NCBI RefSeq assembly: GCF_000735365.1
Contig: NZ_JMPL01000025.1
Location: forward strand, 1 to 46,789
Source: Kluyvera ascorbata ATCC 33433
GTDB taxonomy: Bacteria; Pseudomonadota; Gammaproteobacteria; Enterobacterales; Enterobacteriaceae
Length of the DNA: 46,789 nt
Direction: 5' to 3'
Each line of letters opens with the position of its first letter. Within the stretch, counting starts at the first letter, position 1. The position numbers and the translations under genes were made by a program. The notes beneath the pieces were generated by a model. It made no database searches. It was given only the letters and a program-made list of their open reading frames with translations, and was not told the DNA's origin. This document shows positions 18,691 through 27,535 of this stretch, piece after piece.

Positions 18691-19818
18691 ATGTCTGCCA
18701 TCCAGGTTCGTGAATCGCTGGTTCCGCTGCTGAGCGAAGTGAGCGCGCGCAGCACCGATTTTGAGCATCAACGCCATATTTCCGACGACATCATTACCGG
18801 TTTTAAACAGGCGGGCGTGTATCGTGCGCTGGTGCCAAAAATCTACGGCGGCGACGAGTGCACTCCGGCGGAGTTCTGCGAGCTGATTGAGCAGATTGCC
18901 ACCGCGGACGGTTCCGCAGGCTGGGTGGCGAGCTTCGGCATGAGCCCGTTTTACCTCGGTGCGCTGCCGGTAGAAACGTTAAAAGCACTTTATCGTGACG
19001 GCCCGGACGTGGTCTTTGCCGGCGGGATTTTCCCGACACAAAAAGCGCGACAGGCCGACGGTGGTTATCGCGTCAGCGGACGCTGGAGTTTTGCCAGCGG
19101 CAGCATGGGCGCGTCGGTGCTGGGCGTGGGTATTCTGCCCGACGGCGACCAGGCGCTGCCGCGCATGGCGGTGCTGCCCCGCGCCAGCGTGCAGATTGAC
19201 CCGGTATGGGACACCGTAGGCCTTGCCGGAACCGGCAGCCATGACCTGCTGGTGGACGACGTGTTTGTGCCACAGGATTGGACCTTTATTCGCGGCGGCG
19301 CCTTGAACCTCGAAGGCCCGCTGTACCGCTACCCGGTGCTCTCGTTAGCCACTCAGGTGCTTTCTGTGGTGGCGCTCGGCGTGGCCCGCGCGGCGCTCAA
19401 CGAAATTTATGCCATTGCTCATCGCCAGCAGTCGGTCACCGGCGCACCGCGTCTGGCCGACCGCCCGCAGGCGCAGATGCAAATTGCCCGCTGCGAGGCT
19501 GACCTGCGATCCGCCCGCGCCTGGTTCTATGACGCTATCGACGATGTCTGGCAGCAACTGCTCAGAGGCGATGATGCGGACTGCGCGCAGATCAACGCCT
19601 TACGACTTTCCTCAACCCACGTGACCCGTGTCGCTGCCGATGTGGCGCGCCAGGCGCTGGCGCTAAACGGCATGGGTGGCGTCACCATGACCAGCCCGCT
19701 GCAGCGCTACGTCCGCGACACGATGGTGATTACCCAACACGCCTTTATGGGCGACCTCTCGTACCTCAACGCCGGTACGGTCTTTTTCGGCGGTAAACCG
19801 ATGCCCGGTTACCTGTAA
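18691..19818 (+). CDS. iacA: Acyl-CoA dehydrogenase-like flavin monooxygenase, indole-3-acetate (IacA)
   Basis: First enzyme of indole-3-acetate catabolism: a flavin-dependent hydroxylase related to HsaA-type group D monooxygenases that oxidises the indole ring and, in relatives, also makes indigo from indole. The ATG at 18691 follows TTATGGAGAAAACC and gives 375 residues. The acyl-CoA-dehydrogenase fold is visible with ATADGSAGWVASFGMSPFYL, VSGRWSFASGSMGAS, GLAGTGSHDLLVDDVFVP and the C-terminal YVRDTMVITQHAF. It needs reduced flavin, for which IacG downstream is the natural supplier. In-frame upstream starts (18637, 18679) are less well placed. Confidence 0.88.
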   Translation: MSAIQVRESLVPLLSEVSARSTDFEHQRHISDDIITGFKQAGVYRALVPKIYGGDECTPAEFCELIEQIATADGSAGWVASFGMSPFYLGALPVETLKALYRDGPDVVFAGGIFPTQKARQADGGYRVSGRWSFASGSMGASVLGVGILPDGDQALPRMAVLPRASVQIDPVWDTVGLAGTGSHDLLVDDVFVPQDWTFIRGGALNLEGPLYRYPVLSLATQVLSVVALGVARAALNEIYAIAHRQQSVTGAPRLADRPQAQMQIARCEADLRSARAWFYDAIDDVWQQLLRGDDADCAQINALRLSSTHVTRVAADVARQALALNGMGGVTMTSPLQRYVRDTMVITQHAFMGDLSYLNAGTVFFGGKPMPGYL

Positions 19819-19840
19819 TTTTTAACCTAAGGAGCAACCA

Positions 19841-20200
19841 ATGAGCCAATCAACCACACTGCGCGTGCTGTTTTGCATCGGCGTGAACCAGAACTTTTTT
19901 GACGCCAGCCAGGCCGAAGCCAAACAGGTATGGGCCGCTTTCGGCGTGATGATGAAAGGGATGGAAGAGACCCCGGGGATCACGGTAATCGGCAACATGG
20001 ACGACGACCAACTGATGGTCGGGCCGTCCACCACCGCGCCGTGGACCACCTACGTGCTGGCGGACGCGCAGGCGCTGGAAAACGTGGCGGCGGTTTGCAA
20101 CCTGTTCCGCACCACCCCGGTCGGCGACGGCGGCAGCAAGCTGTGGAAGTACTGCAAAATCGAAGCCCGCGTGGGTCGTGAACTGATTATCCAGGGTTAA
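19841..20200 (+). CDS. iacB: Indole-3-acetate catabolism protein IacB
   Basis: Small cytoplasmic protein of iac clusters without an established reaction. The 119-residue product starts MSQSTTLRVLFCIGVNQNFF, with an AAGGAG site 9 bases upstream. Sequence features include the QVWAAFGVMMKGMEETPGI segment and the even hydrophobic spacing of a compact alpha/beta fold of the dimeric ferredoxin-like kind. It lies 22 bases after iacA and 8 bases before iacI, so it is firmly in the operon. Confidence 0.8.
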   Translation: MSQSTTLRVLFCIGVNQNFFDASQAEAKQVWAAFGVMMKGMEETPGITVIGNMDDDQLMVGPSTTAPWTTYVLADAQALENVAAVCNLFRTTPVGDGGSKLWKYCKIEARVGRELIIQG

Positions 20201-20208
20201 GGGAGCCG

Positions 20209-20763
20209 ATGATGACCTCTCAGGATGCGCTGCGCCTCCAGCAGCTCGAAGACCAGCAGGCCGCGCGGGTGTGTATCAGCCACTACATGTACCTGTGCGA
20301 CCGGCTGGATGCACTCGACACGGTACAGGCCATTGGCGCGCTGTTCTCTGTCGACGCCTGCTGGCAAGGCGTGGGCGAACCCTACGCCGCGCGACTGGGG
20401 CGTCATCAGGGACGCGCGGCGATTATCGCGATGATGGCGGGCTACGTCCGCCAGCCCGCGCACTTTGCCATGAACGCGCACTTTCTCTGTTCAGAGGCGC
20501 TGACGAACGCAGCAGGCGGAGAGGTACAGGGCCGCTGGCTGATGCTGCAAACGTCGGCCTTCAGCGCGGGCGGCGCGCACCTCAACGCCGCCGAATTAAA
20601 CGTCACCTTCCGGCGCGAAGCGGGGGAGATGGTGATGCACCATTTCACCACCCGCAACCTGTTTAGCCGACCCGTAAGCCACTGGCACGCCGAGGATACG
20701 CTCCCGGTGCCGGACCAAAATCAGACCGTCGAAGACGTGCAGGAGAATGGACATGCAGTGTGA
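20209..20763 (+). CDS. iacI: SnoaL-like protein IacI
   Basis: SnoaL/NTF2-like fold protein that accompanies iac genes; an accessory or isomerase-like role is possible but not shown. The 184-residue sequence has the fold's usual beginning (LQQLEDQQAARVCISHYMYL) and strands such as EMVMHHFTTRNLFSRP. Two adjacent ATGs (20209, 20212) follow GGGAG; the second has better spacing. Its 3' end overlaps the start of iacC by 11 bases, indicating translational coupling. Confidence 0.78.
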   Translation: MMTSQDALRLQQLEDQQAARVCISHYMYLCDRLDALDTVQAIGALFSVDACWQGVGEPYAARLGRHQGRAAIIAMMAGYVRQPAHFAMNAHFLCSEALTNAAGGEVQGRWLMLQTSAFSAGGAHLNAAELNVTFRREAGEMVMHHFTTRNLFSRPVSHWHAEDTLPVPDQNQTVEDVQENGHAV

Positions 20764-22063
20764 CCACCTGATTAATGTGAAGAATATCGATACCACGATG
20801 CCGAACGCGCCGAGCCGCGAAGCGCTTGCCTCGCTGGTACAGCACGACCGTGTACACACCTCGCTGTACACCTCTGAAGAACTGTTCAATCTGGAGCTGG
20901 ATCGCGTGTTCGGTAAAACCTGGGTTTGGGTGGCGCACGCCAGCGAAATTCCGGAGACCGGCAGCTTCAAAACGACTGAAATTGGCACCCAGCCGGTGAT
21001 TGTGGTGCGCGACCGTAAAGGCAACGTCCACACGCTGCTTAACCGCTGTCGCCATCGCGCGGCCACCGTCTGTGAACATCGCAGCGGCAAAACTAACAGC
21101 TTTGTCTGCCCGTACCACGGCTGGGGCTATGCGCTGGACGGCAGCCTGCGCGGCGTGCCGCACCCGGAAAGCTATGCCGACCAGTTAGAAAAGGGCGAAC
21201 TGGGGCTGGTGTCCCTGCGCACCGAACAGTACGCGGGCATGATTTTCGCCACCTTTAACGACCACATTGAACCGCTGGAAGATTTCCTCGGCGCGGCGAA
21301 AAAGTGGATGGATCTGTTTATGAAGCAGGGCGCGGGCTACCCGATCAAAACCGGCCCGGCACACCGTTTCCGCTTCCCGGGCAACTGGAAAATCCAGCTC
21401 GAAAACACCACCGACGGCTACCACTTCCCGGTGGTGCACCGTTCGTTTTTAAGCTCGGTCGATAAGCAGACCGAGGAGATGCTCAACTTCGTCGACGGCA
21501 GCGGTTACGTCGAAGACCTTGGCAACGGCCATAGCGTGATGGTGATGATCCCGGAGCTGGTGGATCTGGAAGCCAACCTTGATGCGCCAATCCCTGAACG
21601 CTTTACCGAACTGGCCGACGCCCTGCGCGCCGATCATGACGAAGATCAGGTACGCCGCATCGTCCGCGCGGTCGGCGGCTCCGGCTTCAACCTCAATATT
21701 TTCCCGAACATTGCCTGCTCGATGGCTTTCTTCCGCGTCCTGCAGCCGGTGTCGGTAAATGAAACCGAAATTCACCATGCGGTGATCACCATGGACGGTG
21801 GCCCGGAAATCGCTAACCAGGCGCGTCTACGTCTGCACGAACACTTCCAGGGGCCGATGGGCTTCGGTACGCCGGACGACTCGGAAGCATGGGAGCGCGT
21901 ACAGCGCGGAGCCACCGCCGGTGACGACCTGTGGATCATGCTCAACCGTGGCCTGGCGGGGGAATACCGCACCGACGACGGCTGGCGTAGCGACGTTAGC
22001 GCTGAAACCGGCATGCGTGCGGCCTACCAGCAGTGGAAAAAACTGATGACGGAGATGGAATAA
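20753..22063 (+). CDS. iacC: Rieske aromatic ring dioxygenase large subunit (IacC)
   Basis: Alpha subunit of the ring-hydroxylating oxygenase thought to cleave the oxidised indole-acetate intermediate to catechol. The second ATG (20753) has AGGAG at 7 bases, better than the ATG at 20747, giving 436 residues. The Rieske ligands are Cys99, His101, Cys119 and His122 (NRCRHRA and CPYHGWGY). The mononuclear iron site is in ENTTDGYHFPVVH, with the bridging Asp221, His224 and His229. Works with IacD (beta) and IacF (reductase), both encoded downstream. Confidence 0.93.
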   Translation: MQCDHLINVKNIDTTMPNAPSREALASLVQHDRVHTSLYTSEELFNLELDRVFGKTWVWVAHASEIPETGSFKTTEIGTQPVIVVRDRKGNVHTLLNRCRHRAATVCEHRSGKTNSFVCPYHGWGYALDGSLRGVPHPESYADQLEKGELGLVSLRTEQYAGMIFATFNDHIEPLEDFLGAAKKWMDLFMKQGAGYPIKTGPAHRFRFPGNWKIQLENTTDGYHFPVVHRSFLSSVDKQTEEMLNFVDGSGYVEDLGNGHSVMVMIPELVDLEANLDAPIPERFTELADALRADHDEDQVRRIVRAVGGSGFNLNIFPNIACSMAFFRVLQPVSVNETEIHHAVITMDGGPEIANQARLRLHEHFQGPMGFGTPDDSEAWERVQRGATAGDDLWIMLNRGLAGEYRTDDGWRSDVSAETGMRAAYQQWKKLMTEME

Positions 22064-22546
22064 ATGACGACCGCTGAATCTGTACTGTTTAACGCCATCG
22101 CGGTTATCAACCTCGAGGGCGACCTGCTGGATCAGGGCGAGTTCGATGCGTGGCTGGATCTCTGGCAGCACGACGGCCTGTACGTAGTGCCGATCGATCC
22201 GACCGAAACCGACTTTAAAAACACGCTCAACTACGCCTGTGACGATCACGAAATGCGCGCTAAGCGCGTGAAGCGTCTCTACAGCGGCGAGTCCATTTCC
22301 ACCACGCCGCGCGCCAGAACGCTGCGCACGCTGTCGCGCTTCCGTCTGCTGGAGGCCAGCGAAAACGAAGTGGTGGTGCGCGGCGCACAGTCGCTGTGGG
22401 AGCACCGTAAAGGCCACAGCCGCCACTACGCCGCCGACATTACCTGGCGTCTGCGCCCGCAGGAAAGCGGCTGGCGTATCACGCAGAAGGTGATTCGCCT
22501 GGTCAACAGCGACGATGTGCTGCACAGCATCGGCTACATCCTGTAA
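22064..22546 (+). CDS. iacD: Rieske aromatic ring dioxygenase small subunit (IacD)
   Basis: Beta subunit of the ring-hydroxylating oxygenase, with the NTF2-like cone fold that stabilises the alpha3beta3 hexamer. The 160-residue protein contains the family segments FDAWLDLWQHDGLYVVPID and HYAADITWRLRPQESGWRITQKVIRLVN. It starts immediately after the iacC stop (ATAAATGA arrangement), so the two subunits are coupled. Confidence 0.9.
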   Translation: MTTAESVLFNAIAVINLEGDLLDQGEFDAWLDLWQHDGLYVVPIDPTETDFKNTLNYACDDHEMRAKRVKRLYSGESISTTPRARTLRTLSRFRLLEASENEVVVRGAQSLWEHRKGHSRHYAADITWRLRPQESGWRITQKVIRLVNSDDVLHSIGYIL

Positions 22547-22556
22547 GGAACCGTTT

Positions 22557-23297
22557 ATGACGCAAACCGTATTAGTAACCGGAGCGGCTTCCGGTCTCGG
22601 CAACGTGATTGCCGCTCATCTGCTGGCCGAGGGCTTTCAGGTGGTGCTGACCGATGTTGACGCCGCCCGCGCCGAAGCGGCTGCCGCAAACCTGGATAAC
22701 GGCGAAGGCAAAGTCCTGGCGCTGGGGCTGGATATCCGCCAGCCGGAAGCCTTTGACCGTGCGCTGACGGCGACCATCGAACGTTTCGGCAGCCTTCAGG
22801 TACTGGTCAACAACGCCGCGCTGACGCTCGCCACCCCGGTAATGGACATTACCGCCGAAGAGTTTGACCAGGTGATTTCCACCAACCTGCGCGGCACCTT
22901 TGTTGGCTGCCAGACGATGGGGCGCTACTTCGCCCGTCGCGGCTACGGTCGCATCATCAACCTGGCGTCGCTCGCCGGGCAGAACGGCGGCACCGCCTCC
23001 GGGGCGCACTATGCGGCGTCAAAAGGCGGCATTCTGACGCTGACCAAAGTCTTTGCCCGCGAGCTGGCGAAATCCGGCGTGACGGTTAACGCCATTGCAC
23101 CGGGGCCGATGGACCTGCCGACGGTGCATGCGCTGGTGCCGGAAGAGAAGATGCCCGGCCTGTTACAGATGATCCCGGTAGGTGAGCTTGGCGACGCGGC
23201 ATTTGTCGCTCAGGCCGTGGCCCTGCTGGCTTCCCAAACATCGTCGTTTGTCACCGGGGCCACCTGGGACATTAACGGCGGGCTGTTTATGCGTTAA
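22557..23297 (+). CDS. iacE: Short-chain dehydrogenase/reductase (IacE)
   Basis: NAD(P)H-dependent reductase of the indole-3-acetate pathway, acting on an oxidised oxindole-type intermediate in relatives. ATG at 22557 follows TAAGGAACC and gives 246 residues. The classical SDR signatures are complete: TGAASGLG cofactor motif (8-15), NNAA (85-88), and the catalytic Ser138, Tyr152 and Lys156 (YAASK). An earlier in-frame start at 22515 lies inside iacD and is rejected. The C-terminus TSSFVTGATWDINGG is typical. Confidence 0.9.
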   Translation: MTQTVLVTGAASGLGNVIAAHLLAEGFQVVLTDVDAARAEAAAANLDNGEGKVLALGLDIRQPEAFDRALTATIERFGSLQVLVNNAALTLATPVMDITAEEFDQVISTNLRGTFVGCQTMGRYFARRGYGRIINLASLAGQNGGTASGAHYAASKGGILTLTKVFARELAKSGVTVNAIAPGPMDLPTVHALVPEEKMPGLLQMIPVGELGDAAFVAQAVALLASQTSSFVTGATWDINGGLFMR

Positions 23298-23307
23298 GGG
23301 GCCATCG

Positions 23308-24240
23308 ATGCTGACATTACAGGTTATTCGTCGCGAGCTTCAGGGTGAGGTGGTGCTTCTGACGCTGGCGAAAGCCGACGGTACTGCGCTGCCCGCGTTT
23401 ACCGCCGGGGCGCATATCGACTTGCATCTGGGCGAGGATCTGGTGCGCCCGTACTCGCTGTGCGGCGATCCGTGCGAACTCAATCACTACCAGCTTGGCG
23501 TGCTGAAAGATAGCCAGTCCAAAGGCGGCTCGCTTGCCGTTCACAGGCTACAGGAAGGCGATGAGATTCAGGTCAGCGAGCCGCGCAACCTGTTTGCACT
23601 GGATGAAAAGGCGAGCTTCAGCCTGCTTATCGGCGGCGGTATCGGTATTACGCCGATGCTGGCGATGGCGGCGGAGCTGATGGCGGCCGGGCGCGCTTTC
23701 AGCCTGCATTATTGTGCGCGAAGCCGTGCACAGGCGGCGTTTGTCGCCCAGTTGACGGCGTCGGCCTACGCCCCGCAGGTGCATCTGCACTTCAGCGATG
23801 AACAGCGCATTAATCTTGATGCGGTGCTGTGCGACGTGCCTGCTGGCACCCACGTCTACGTCTGCGGTCCGACACGGCTGATGGATGCGGTCAGCGAGCA
23901 GGCCACTGCCCAGGGCTATGCGCCGGAACAGATCCACCAGGAGTGCTTTAGCGCCGAGGTGGAAACCGGTGGTCAGCCGTTTGAAGTGGTGGCAGCCGCC
24001 AGCGGCATCACCGTGCAGGTAGCGGCAAACCAGACCATCGTTGAAGCACTGGCGTTAGCGGGGCTCAAGGTCTGCGTCTCCTGTAAACAGGGGATCTGCG
24101 GCAGTTGCCTGACCGACGTGCTGGAAGGTGAGCCGGATCATCGTGACCACTATCTGACCGACGAAGAGAAGGCCGATGGCGATCAGATCCTGCTGTGTTG
24201 CTCCCGGGCGAAAAGCGCCCGTCTGATAATCGATCTTTGA
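23308..24240 (+). CDS. iacF: Oxygenase reductase with plant-type ferredoxin domain (IacF)
   Basis: Electron-transfer partner of the IacCD oxygenase, taking electrons from NAD(P)H through flavin to a 2Fe-2S centre. The 310-residue protein is of the phthalate dioxygenase reductase/VanB type: flavin-binding RPYSLCGDP (48-56), nucleotide-binding LLIGGGIGITPMLAM and YVCGPTRLM, then a C-terminal ferredoxin with Cys259, Cys264, Cys267 and Cys297. ATG at 23308 is used; the longer in-frame frame from 23182 overlaps iacE. Because the ferredoxin is fused here, no separate ferredoxin gene is needed. Confidence 0.9.
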   Translation: MLTLQVIRRELQGEVVLLTLAKADGTALPAFTAGAHIDLHLGEDLVRPYSLCGDPCELNHYQLGVLKDSQSKGGSLAVHRLQEGDEIQVSEPRNLFALDEKASFSLLIGGGIGITPMLAMAAELMAAGRAFSLHYCARSRAQAAFVAQLTASAYAPQVHLHFSDEQRINLDAVLCDVPAGTHVYVCGPTRLMDAVSEQATAQGYAPEQIHQECFSAEVETGGQPFEVVAAASGITVQVAANQTIVEALALAGLKVCVSCKQGICGSCLTDVLEGEPDHRDHYLTDEEKADGDQILLCCSRAKSARLIIDL

Positions 24241-24250
24241 GGATCTCCCT

Positions 24251-24745
24251 ATGACTCTGCAAACCGAGTTTCGAAACGCCATGGCGCAGTTGGGCAGCGC
24301 GGTATCGGTGATCACCACCGATGGCCCCGCAGGTAAATTTGGCTTCACCGCTTCTGCCGTCTGTAGCGTGACCGACCAGCCGCCGACGCTGCTGGTGTGC
24401 ATGAACCGCAACTCTTTTGCCCACGCGCATTTCAAGCAAAACGTCGCGCTGTGCGTCAACGTGCTGTCGAGCGACCACCAGGCGCTGTCGGGCATTTTTG
24501 CCAACGCCAGCCTGCGCTCCGAAGAGCGTTTCTGCCACGACAGCTGGCAGGTGATGGCCAGCGGCGCGCCGGTGCTGAGTTCTGCGGTGGCGAGCTTCGA
24601 TTGTGTGATTGATGACTGCCACGAAGTGGGCAGCCATTCGGTCTTTTACTGCCGGGTGCAGGCGATTCGCGTCAGCGAGCAGCCGCGCGGGCTGGTCTAT
24701 TTCAACCGCCGCTACCACACGGTTGGCTGCGACGTGGAAGCCTGA
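24251..24745 (+). CDS. iacG: Flavin reductase (IacG)
   Basis: Short-chain flavin reductase of the HpaC/FRP type that supplies reduced FMN or FAD to the IacA monooxygenase. The 164-residue product has the family blocks AMAQLGSAVSVITTDGP, GFTASAVCSVTDQPPTLLVC and the late GLVYFNRRYHTV. It starts 10 bases after iacF and ends 21 bases before the transporter gene. Confidence 0.9.
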   Translation: MTLQTEFRNAMAQLGSAVSVITTDGPAGKFGFTASAVCSVTDQPPTLLVCMNRNSFAHAHFKQNVALCVNVLSSDHQALSGIFANASLRSEERFCHDSWQVMASGAPVLSSAVASFDCVIDDCHEVGSHSVFYCRVQAIRVSEQPRGLVYFNRRYHTVGCDVEA

Positions 24746-24766
24746 TAACGAAAAGGGGAATGCCGG

Positions 24767-26110
24767 ATGAGCAATGTCGTTTCTGAAACTGCCGTCACAT
24801 CAACGACCGTCCGCCAGGACGCGCAGCAAATGCGCAAGCTGGTTGTCGCGTCGGTACTGGGTAATGCGCTGGAATGGTATGACTTCTTTCTCTACGGCAC
24901 CGCCGCGGCGCTGGTCTTTGGCCCACTGTTCTTCCCGGTGGGCGGCGACCCGTTGCAGGGCACGCTGCTGGCGTTTTCCGGCTTCGCGGTCGGTTTTCTG
25001 GCGCGCCCGCTTGGCGGCATCTTGTTCGGTCATATCGGCGACCGCTATAGCCGCAAGATGACGCTGATAATGACCCTGACGCTGATGGGGGCGACGACCT
25101 TTGTTATTGGCCTGCTGCCGACCTACGCGCAGATAGGCATCTGGGCGCCGCTGTCGCTCATCATCCTGCGCTTTTTACAAGGCGTGGCTTCCGGCGGCGA
25201 GTGGGGCGGCGGCGTGCTGATGCTGAGTGAAAACGCACCGGCCTCGCGCCGTGGCTTCTACACCGCGTGGAGCCAGATGGGCGTCTCCGGCGGCTTTGTG
25301 CTCTCGGCCTTCGCCTTTTACCTCGTCCAGCAGTTACCGGAGAGCGATTTCCTGAGCTGGGGCTGGCGCGTGCCGTTCTTGCTGAGCATCGTCATCTTCC
25401 TGGTCGGCGTTTATATCCGCAAAAACATTCGCGAGAGCAAAGCCTTTACGCAGGCAAAGCCGGAAGACAAACACGAAAAGATCCCGCTGCTGGTGCTGGT
25501 ACGCGAACACCCGAAAGCGCTGTTACAGGCCATTGCCCTGCGCCTGCCGGAAAACGGGGCTTCCTACATTTTCTTCACCTTCTCGGTGGTCTACGCCAAA
25601 CACATTGGTATCGGCACCGGGGAGATTATCAGCGCGGTGACGCTGGCGATGCTGATTGAATTCTTCTCGATCCTCTTCTGGGGCGCGCTGTCGGACAAGA
25701 TTGGCCTGAAACCCGTTTACTACATCGGCGTGATTGGCCTGTTGGTCATGGCGTTCCCCTTCTTTTGGCTACTCTCCACCGGCAGCTACGGCGCGGTGAT
25801 GCTGGCGATGTTCCTCGGCCTGCCGGTGTGCCACGGCGCGATGATTGGCACTCAGCCGTGCATCATGAGCGATCTCTTCCCTGTGCGGGTGCGTTACTCC
25901 GGGCTGGCGCTGGGCCACGAAGTGGGGTCCATCTTCTCCGGCGGCCTCGGCCCGATGCTGGCGGTGGCGCTGCTGATGGCCTTCGATGCCTCGTGGCCGG
26001 TCTCTTTATTGTTGATGGCCTACGCGCTGCTGGCATGGATTGCCCTGAGAAGCCTGCCTTCAACCCCTTTACCACACAACAATGCAGGAGCTACGGATGT
26101 TAACGATTGA
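24767..26110 (+). CDS. MFS transporter, metabolite:H+ symporter (MHS) family
   Basis: Twelve-helix proton symporter of the ShiA/KgtP/ProP type. The 447-residue sequence starts MSNVVSETAVTSTTVRQD and has the family hallmark VLGNALEWYDFFLYG at helix 1, GGILFGHIGDRYSRK in the 2-3 loop, and FLQGVASGGEWGGGVLM in helix 4. Its place between iacG and catB makes uptake of indole-3-acetate or an aromatic intermediate the best guess, but the substrate is not readable from sequence. Its 3' end overlaps catB by 14 bases. Confidence 0.87.
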   Translation: MSNVVSETAVTSTTVRQDAQQMRKLVVASVLGNALEWYDFFLYGTAAALVFGPLFFPVGGDPLQGTLLAFSGFAVGFLARPLGGILFGHIGDRYSRKMTLIMTLTLMGATTFVIGLLPTYAQIGIWAPLSLIILRFLQGVASGGEWGGGVLMLSENAPASRRGFYTAWSQMGVSGGFVLSAFAFYLVQQLPESDFLSWGWRVPFLLSIVIFLVGVYIRKNIRESKAFTQAKPEDKHEKIPLLVLVREHPKALLQAIALRLPENGASYIFFTFSVVYAKHIGIGTGEIISAVTLAMLIEFFSILFWGALSDKIGLKPVYYIGVIGLLVMAFPFFWLLSTGSYGAVMLAMFLGLPVCHGAMIGTQPCIMSDLFPVRVRYSGLALGHEVGSIFSGGLGPMLAVALLMAFDASWPVSLLLMAYALLAWIALRSLPSTPLPHNNAGATDVND

Positions 26111-27209
26111 ATCACTGACCTGCTGGCTGGTGGATATTCCCACCATTCGCCCGCACAAGCTGTCGATGGCCACCATGGGCTGCCAGACCCTGACCATCGT
26201 GCGCATGCAGTGCGCCGAGGGCGTGGTTGGCTGGGGTGAAGCCACCACCATCGGCGGGCTGAGCTACGGGGCAGAAAGCCCGGAAGCCATCCGCTCGGCT
26301 ATTGAAACCTACCTGTCGCCGCTGCTGTGCGGCCAGACCTTCAGCGGCGTAGCGGCGCTGGCCGAGAAAATGAACGCCAGCGTCAAGGGCAACACCTTTG
26401 CTAAATCGGCGCTGGAAACCGCGTTTCTGGATGCCCAGGGCAAACTGCTGGGGCTGCCGGTGAGCGCGCTGCTCGGCGGGGCGATAACCGACCGCCTGCC
26501 GGTGCTGTGGACGTTGGCGAGCGGCGACACCGATAAAGATATTGAAGAAGGGAAACGGCTGCTGGCGGAAGGGCGACACGACACCTTCAAGCTGAAAATT
26601 GGTGCCCGGGATCTCAAAACCGATATCCGCCACGCGCTGGCGATTAAAGCGGCGCTTGGTGACGAGGTCAGCGTTCGCGTTGACGTTAACCAGGCGTGGG
26701 ACTTTACCACCGCGGTGAAAGGCATGAGTCAGCTACAGGATGGTGGTATCGACCTCGTCGAACAGCCAACCCCACTTTGGGATAGAGAGGGGTTGATTAC
26801 CCTGAGCCAGCGTTTTGACGTCCCGATTCTCGCCGATGAGGCGGTGGCAACCAGCCACGACGGTTTTGCTCTGGCGCACGGCGGTTTTAGCGGTGCCTAT
26901 GCGCTGAAGATTGCTAAAGCGGGTGGCCCGGCGCAGGCGCTGAAGCTGGCGCACGTCGCACAGGCGGCGGGCGTGGCGCTGTACGGCGGCACCATGCTGG
27001 AAGGCTCGCTCGGCACGGTAGCTTCGCTGCACGCCTGGTCCACCGTAAAGATGCAATGGGGCACCGAGATGTTCGGCCCGCTACTGCTTAAAGACGACAT
27101 CGTGGTCACGCCGTTCGACTTCCGCCAGGGGCAGGTTTCGCTGCCGCAGGGGCCGGGATTGGGCGTAGAGATTGACCTCGACAAACTGCGTTATTACGCG
27201 CGCCACTAA
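26097..27209 (+). CDS. catB: Muconate cycloisomerase (CatB)
   Basis: Converts cis,cis-muconate to (S)-muconolactone in the catechol branch of the beta-ketoadipate pathway. The ATG at 26097 follows GCAGGAG, giving 370 residues of the enolase superfamily. By position the catalytic residues are all present: KLK (165-167) in TFKLKIG, metal ligands Asp196 (RVDVNQAW), Glu222 (VEQPTP) and Asp247 (LADE), and Lys271. It overlaps the upstream transporter and is followed by catC after 12 bases, so catechol made by the iac enzymes is processed by the same transcript. Confidence 0.94.
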   Translation: MLTIESLTCWLVDIPTIRPHKLSMATMGCQTLTIVRMQCAEGVVGWGEATTIGGLSYGAESPEAIRSAIETYLSPLLCGQTFSGVAALAEKMNASVKGNTFAKSALETAFLDAQGKLLGLPVSALLGGAITDRLPVLWTLASGDTDKDIEEGKRLLAEGRHDTFKLKIGARDLKTDIRHALAIKAALGDEVSVRVDVNQAWDFTTAVKGMSQLQDGGIDLVEQPTPLWDREGLITLSQRFDVPILADEAVATSHDGFALAHGGFSGAYALKIAKAGGPAQALKLAHVAQAAGVALYGGTMLEGSLGTVASLHAWSTVKMQWGTEMFGPLLLKDDIVVTPFDFRQGQVSLPQGPGLGVEIDLDKLRYYARH

Positions 27210-27221
27210 AAGGACATCCCG

Positions 27222-27500
27222 ATGCTGTTCAAAGTTGAAATGACCGTCAATATCCCGTCGTCGTTGCCCAAAGCCGAGGCCGATGCGATCAAGGCCCGTG
27301 AGAAAGCCTACGCCCAGCAGCTTCAGCACGAAGGGAAATGGCTGCACATCTGGCGCGTCGCCGGGCTGTACGCCAACGTCAGCATCTTTGACGTGGCCGA
27401 TAACCAGGAACTCCACGACCTCTTAACCGCGCTGCCGCTGTATCCGTACATGGATATCAGCGTGCAGCCGTTATGCCGACATCCGTCGGCCATTGATTAA
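27222..27500 (+). CDS. catC: Muconolactone delta-isomerase (CatC)
   Basis: Isomerises muconolactone to 3-oxoadipate enol-lactone. The 92-residue protein has the ferredoxin-like family sequence MLFKVEMTVNIPSSLPKAEA and the highly conserved GKWLHIWRVAGLYANVSIFD and LPLYPYMDISVQPLCRHPSA stretches. Family length is about 92-96. An AAGGACAT site precedes the start. Confidence 0.95.
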   Translation: MLFKVEMTVNIPSSLPKAEADAIKAREKAYAQQLQHEGKWLHIWRVAGLYANVSIFDVADNQELHDLLTALPLYPYMDISVQPLCRHPSAID

Positions 27501-27535
27501 AACAACAACCCTTACCCTACGAAGAGGAATACGCA

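Noticed and set aside
21827-22603. 258-codon minus-strand frame opposite iacC/iacD
   Set aside because: Shadow of the Rieske oxygenase genes, which have complete catalytic motifs on the plus strand.
24065-24718. Long minus-strand frame (217 codons) opposite iacF/iacG
   Set aside because: Antisense shadow of well-supported plus-strand genes with high GC; composition is arginine/histidine rich and no start site is evident.
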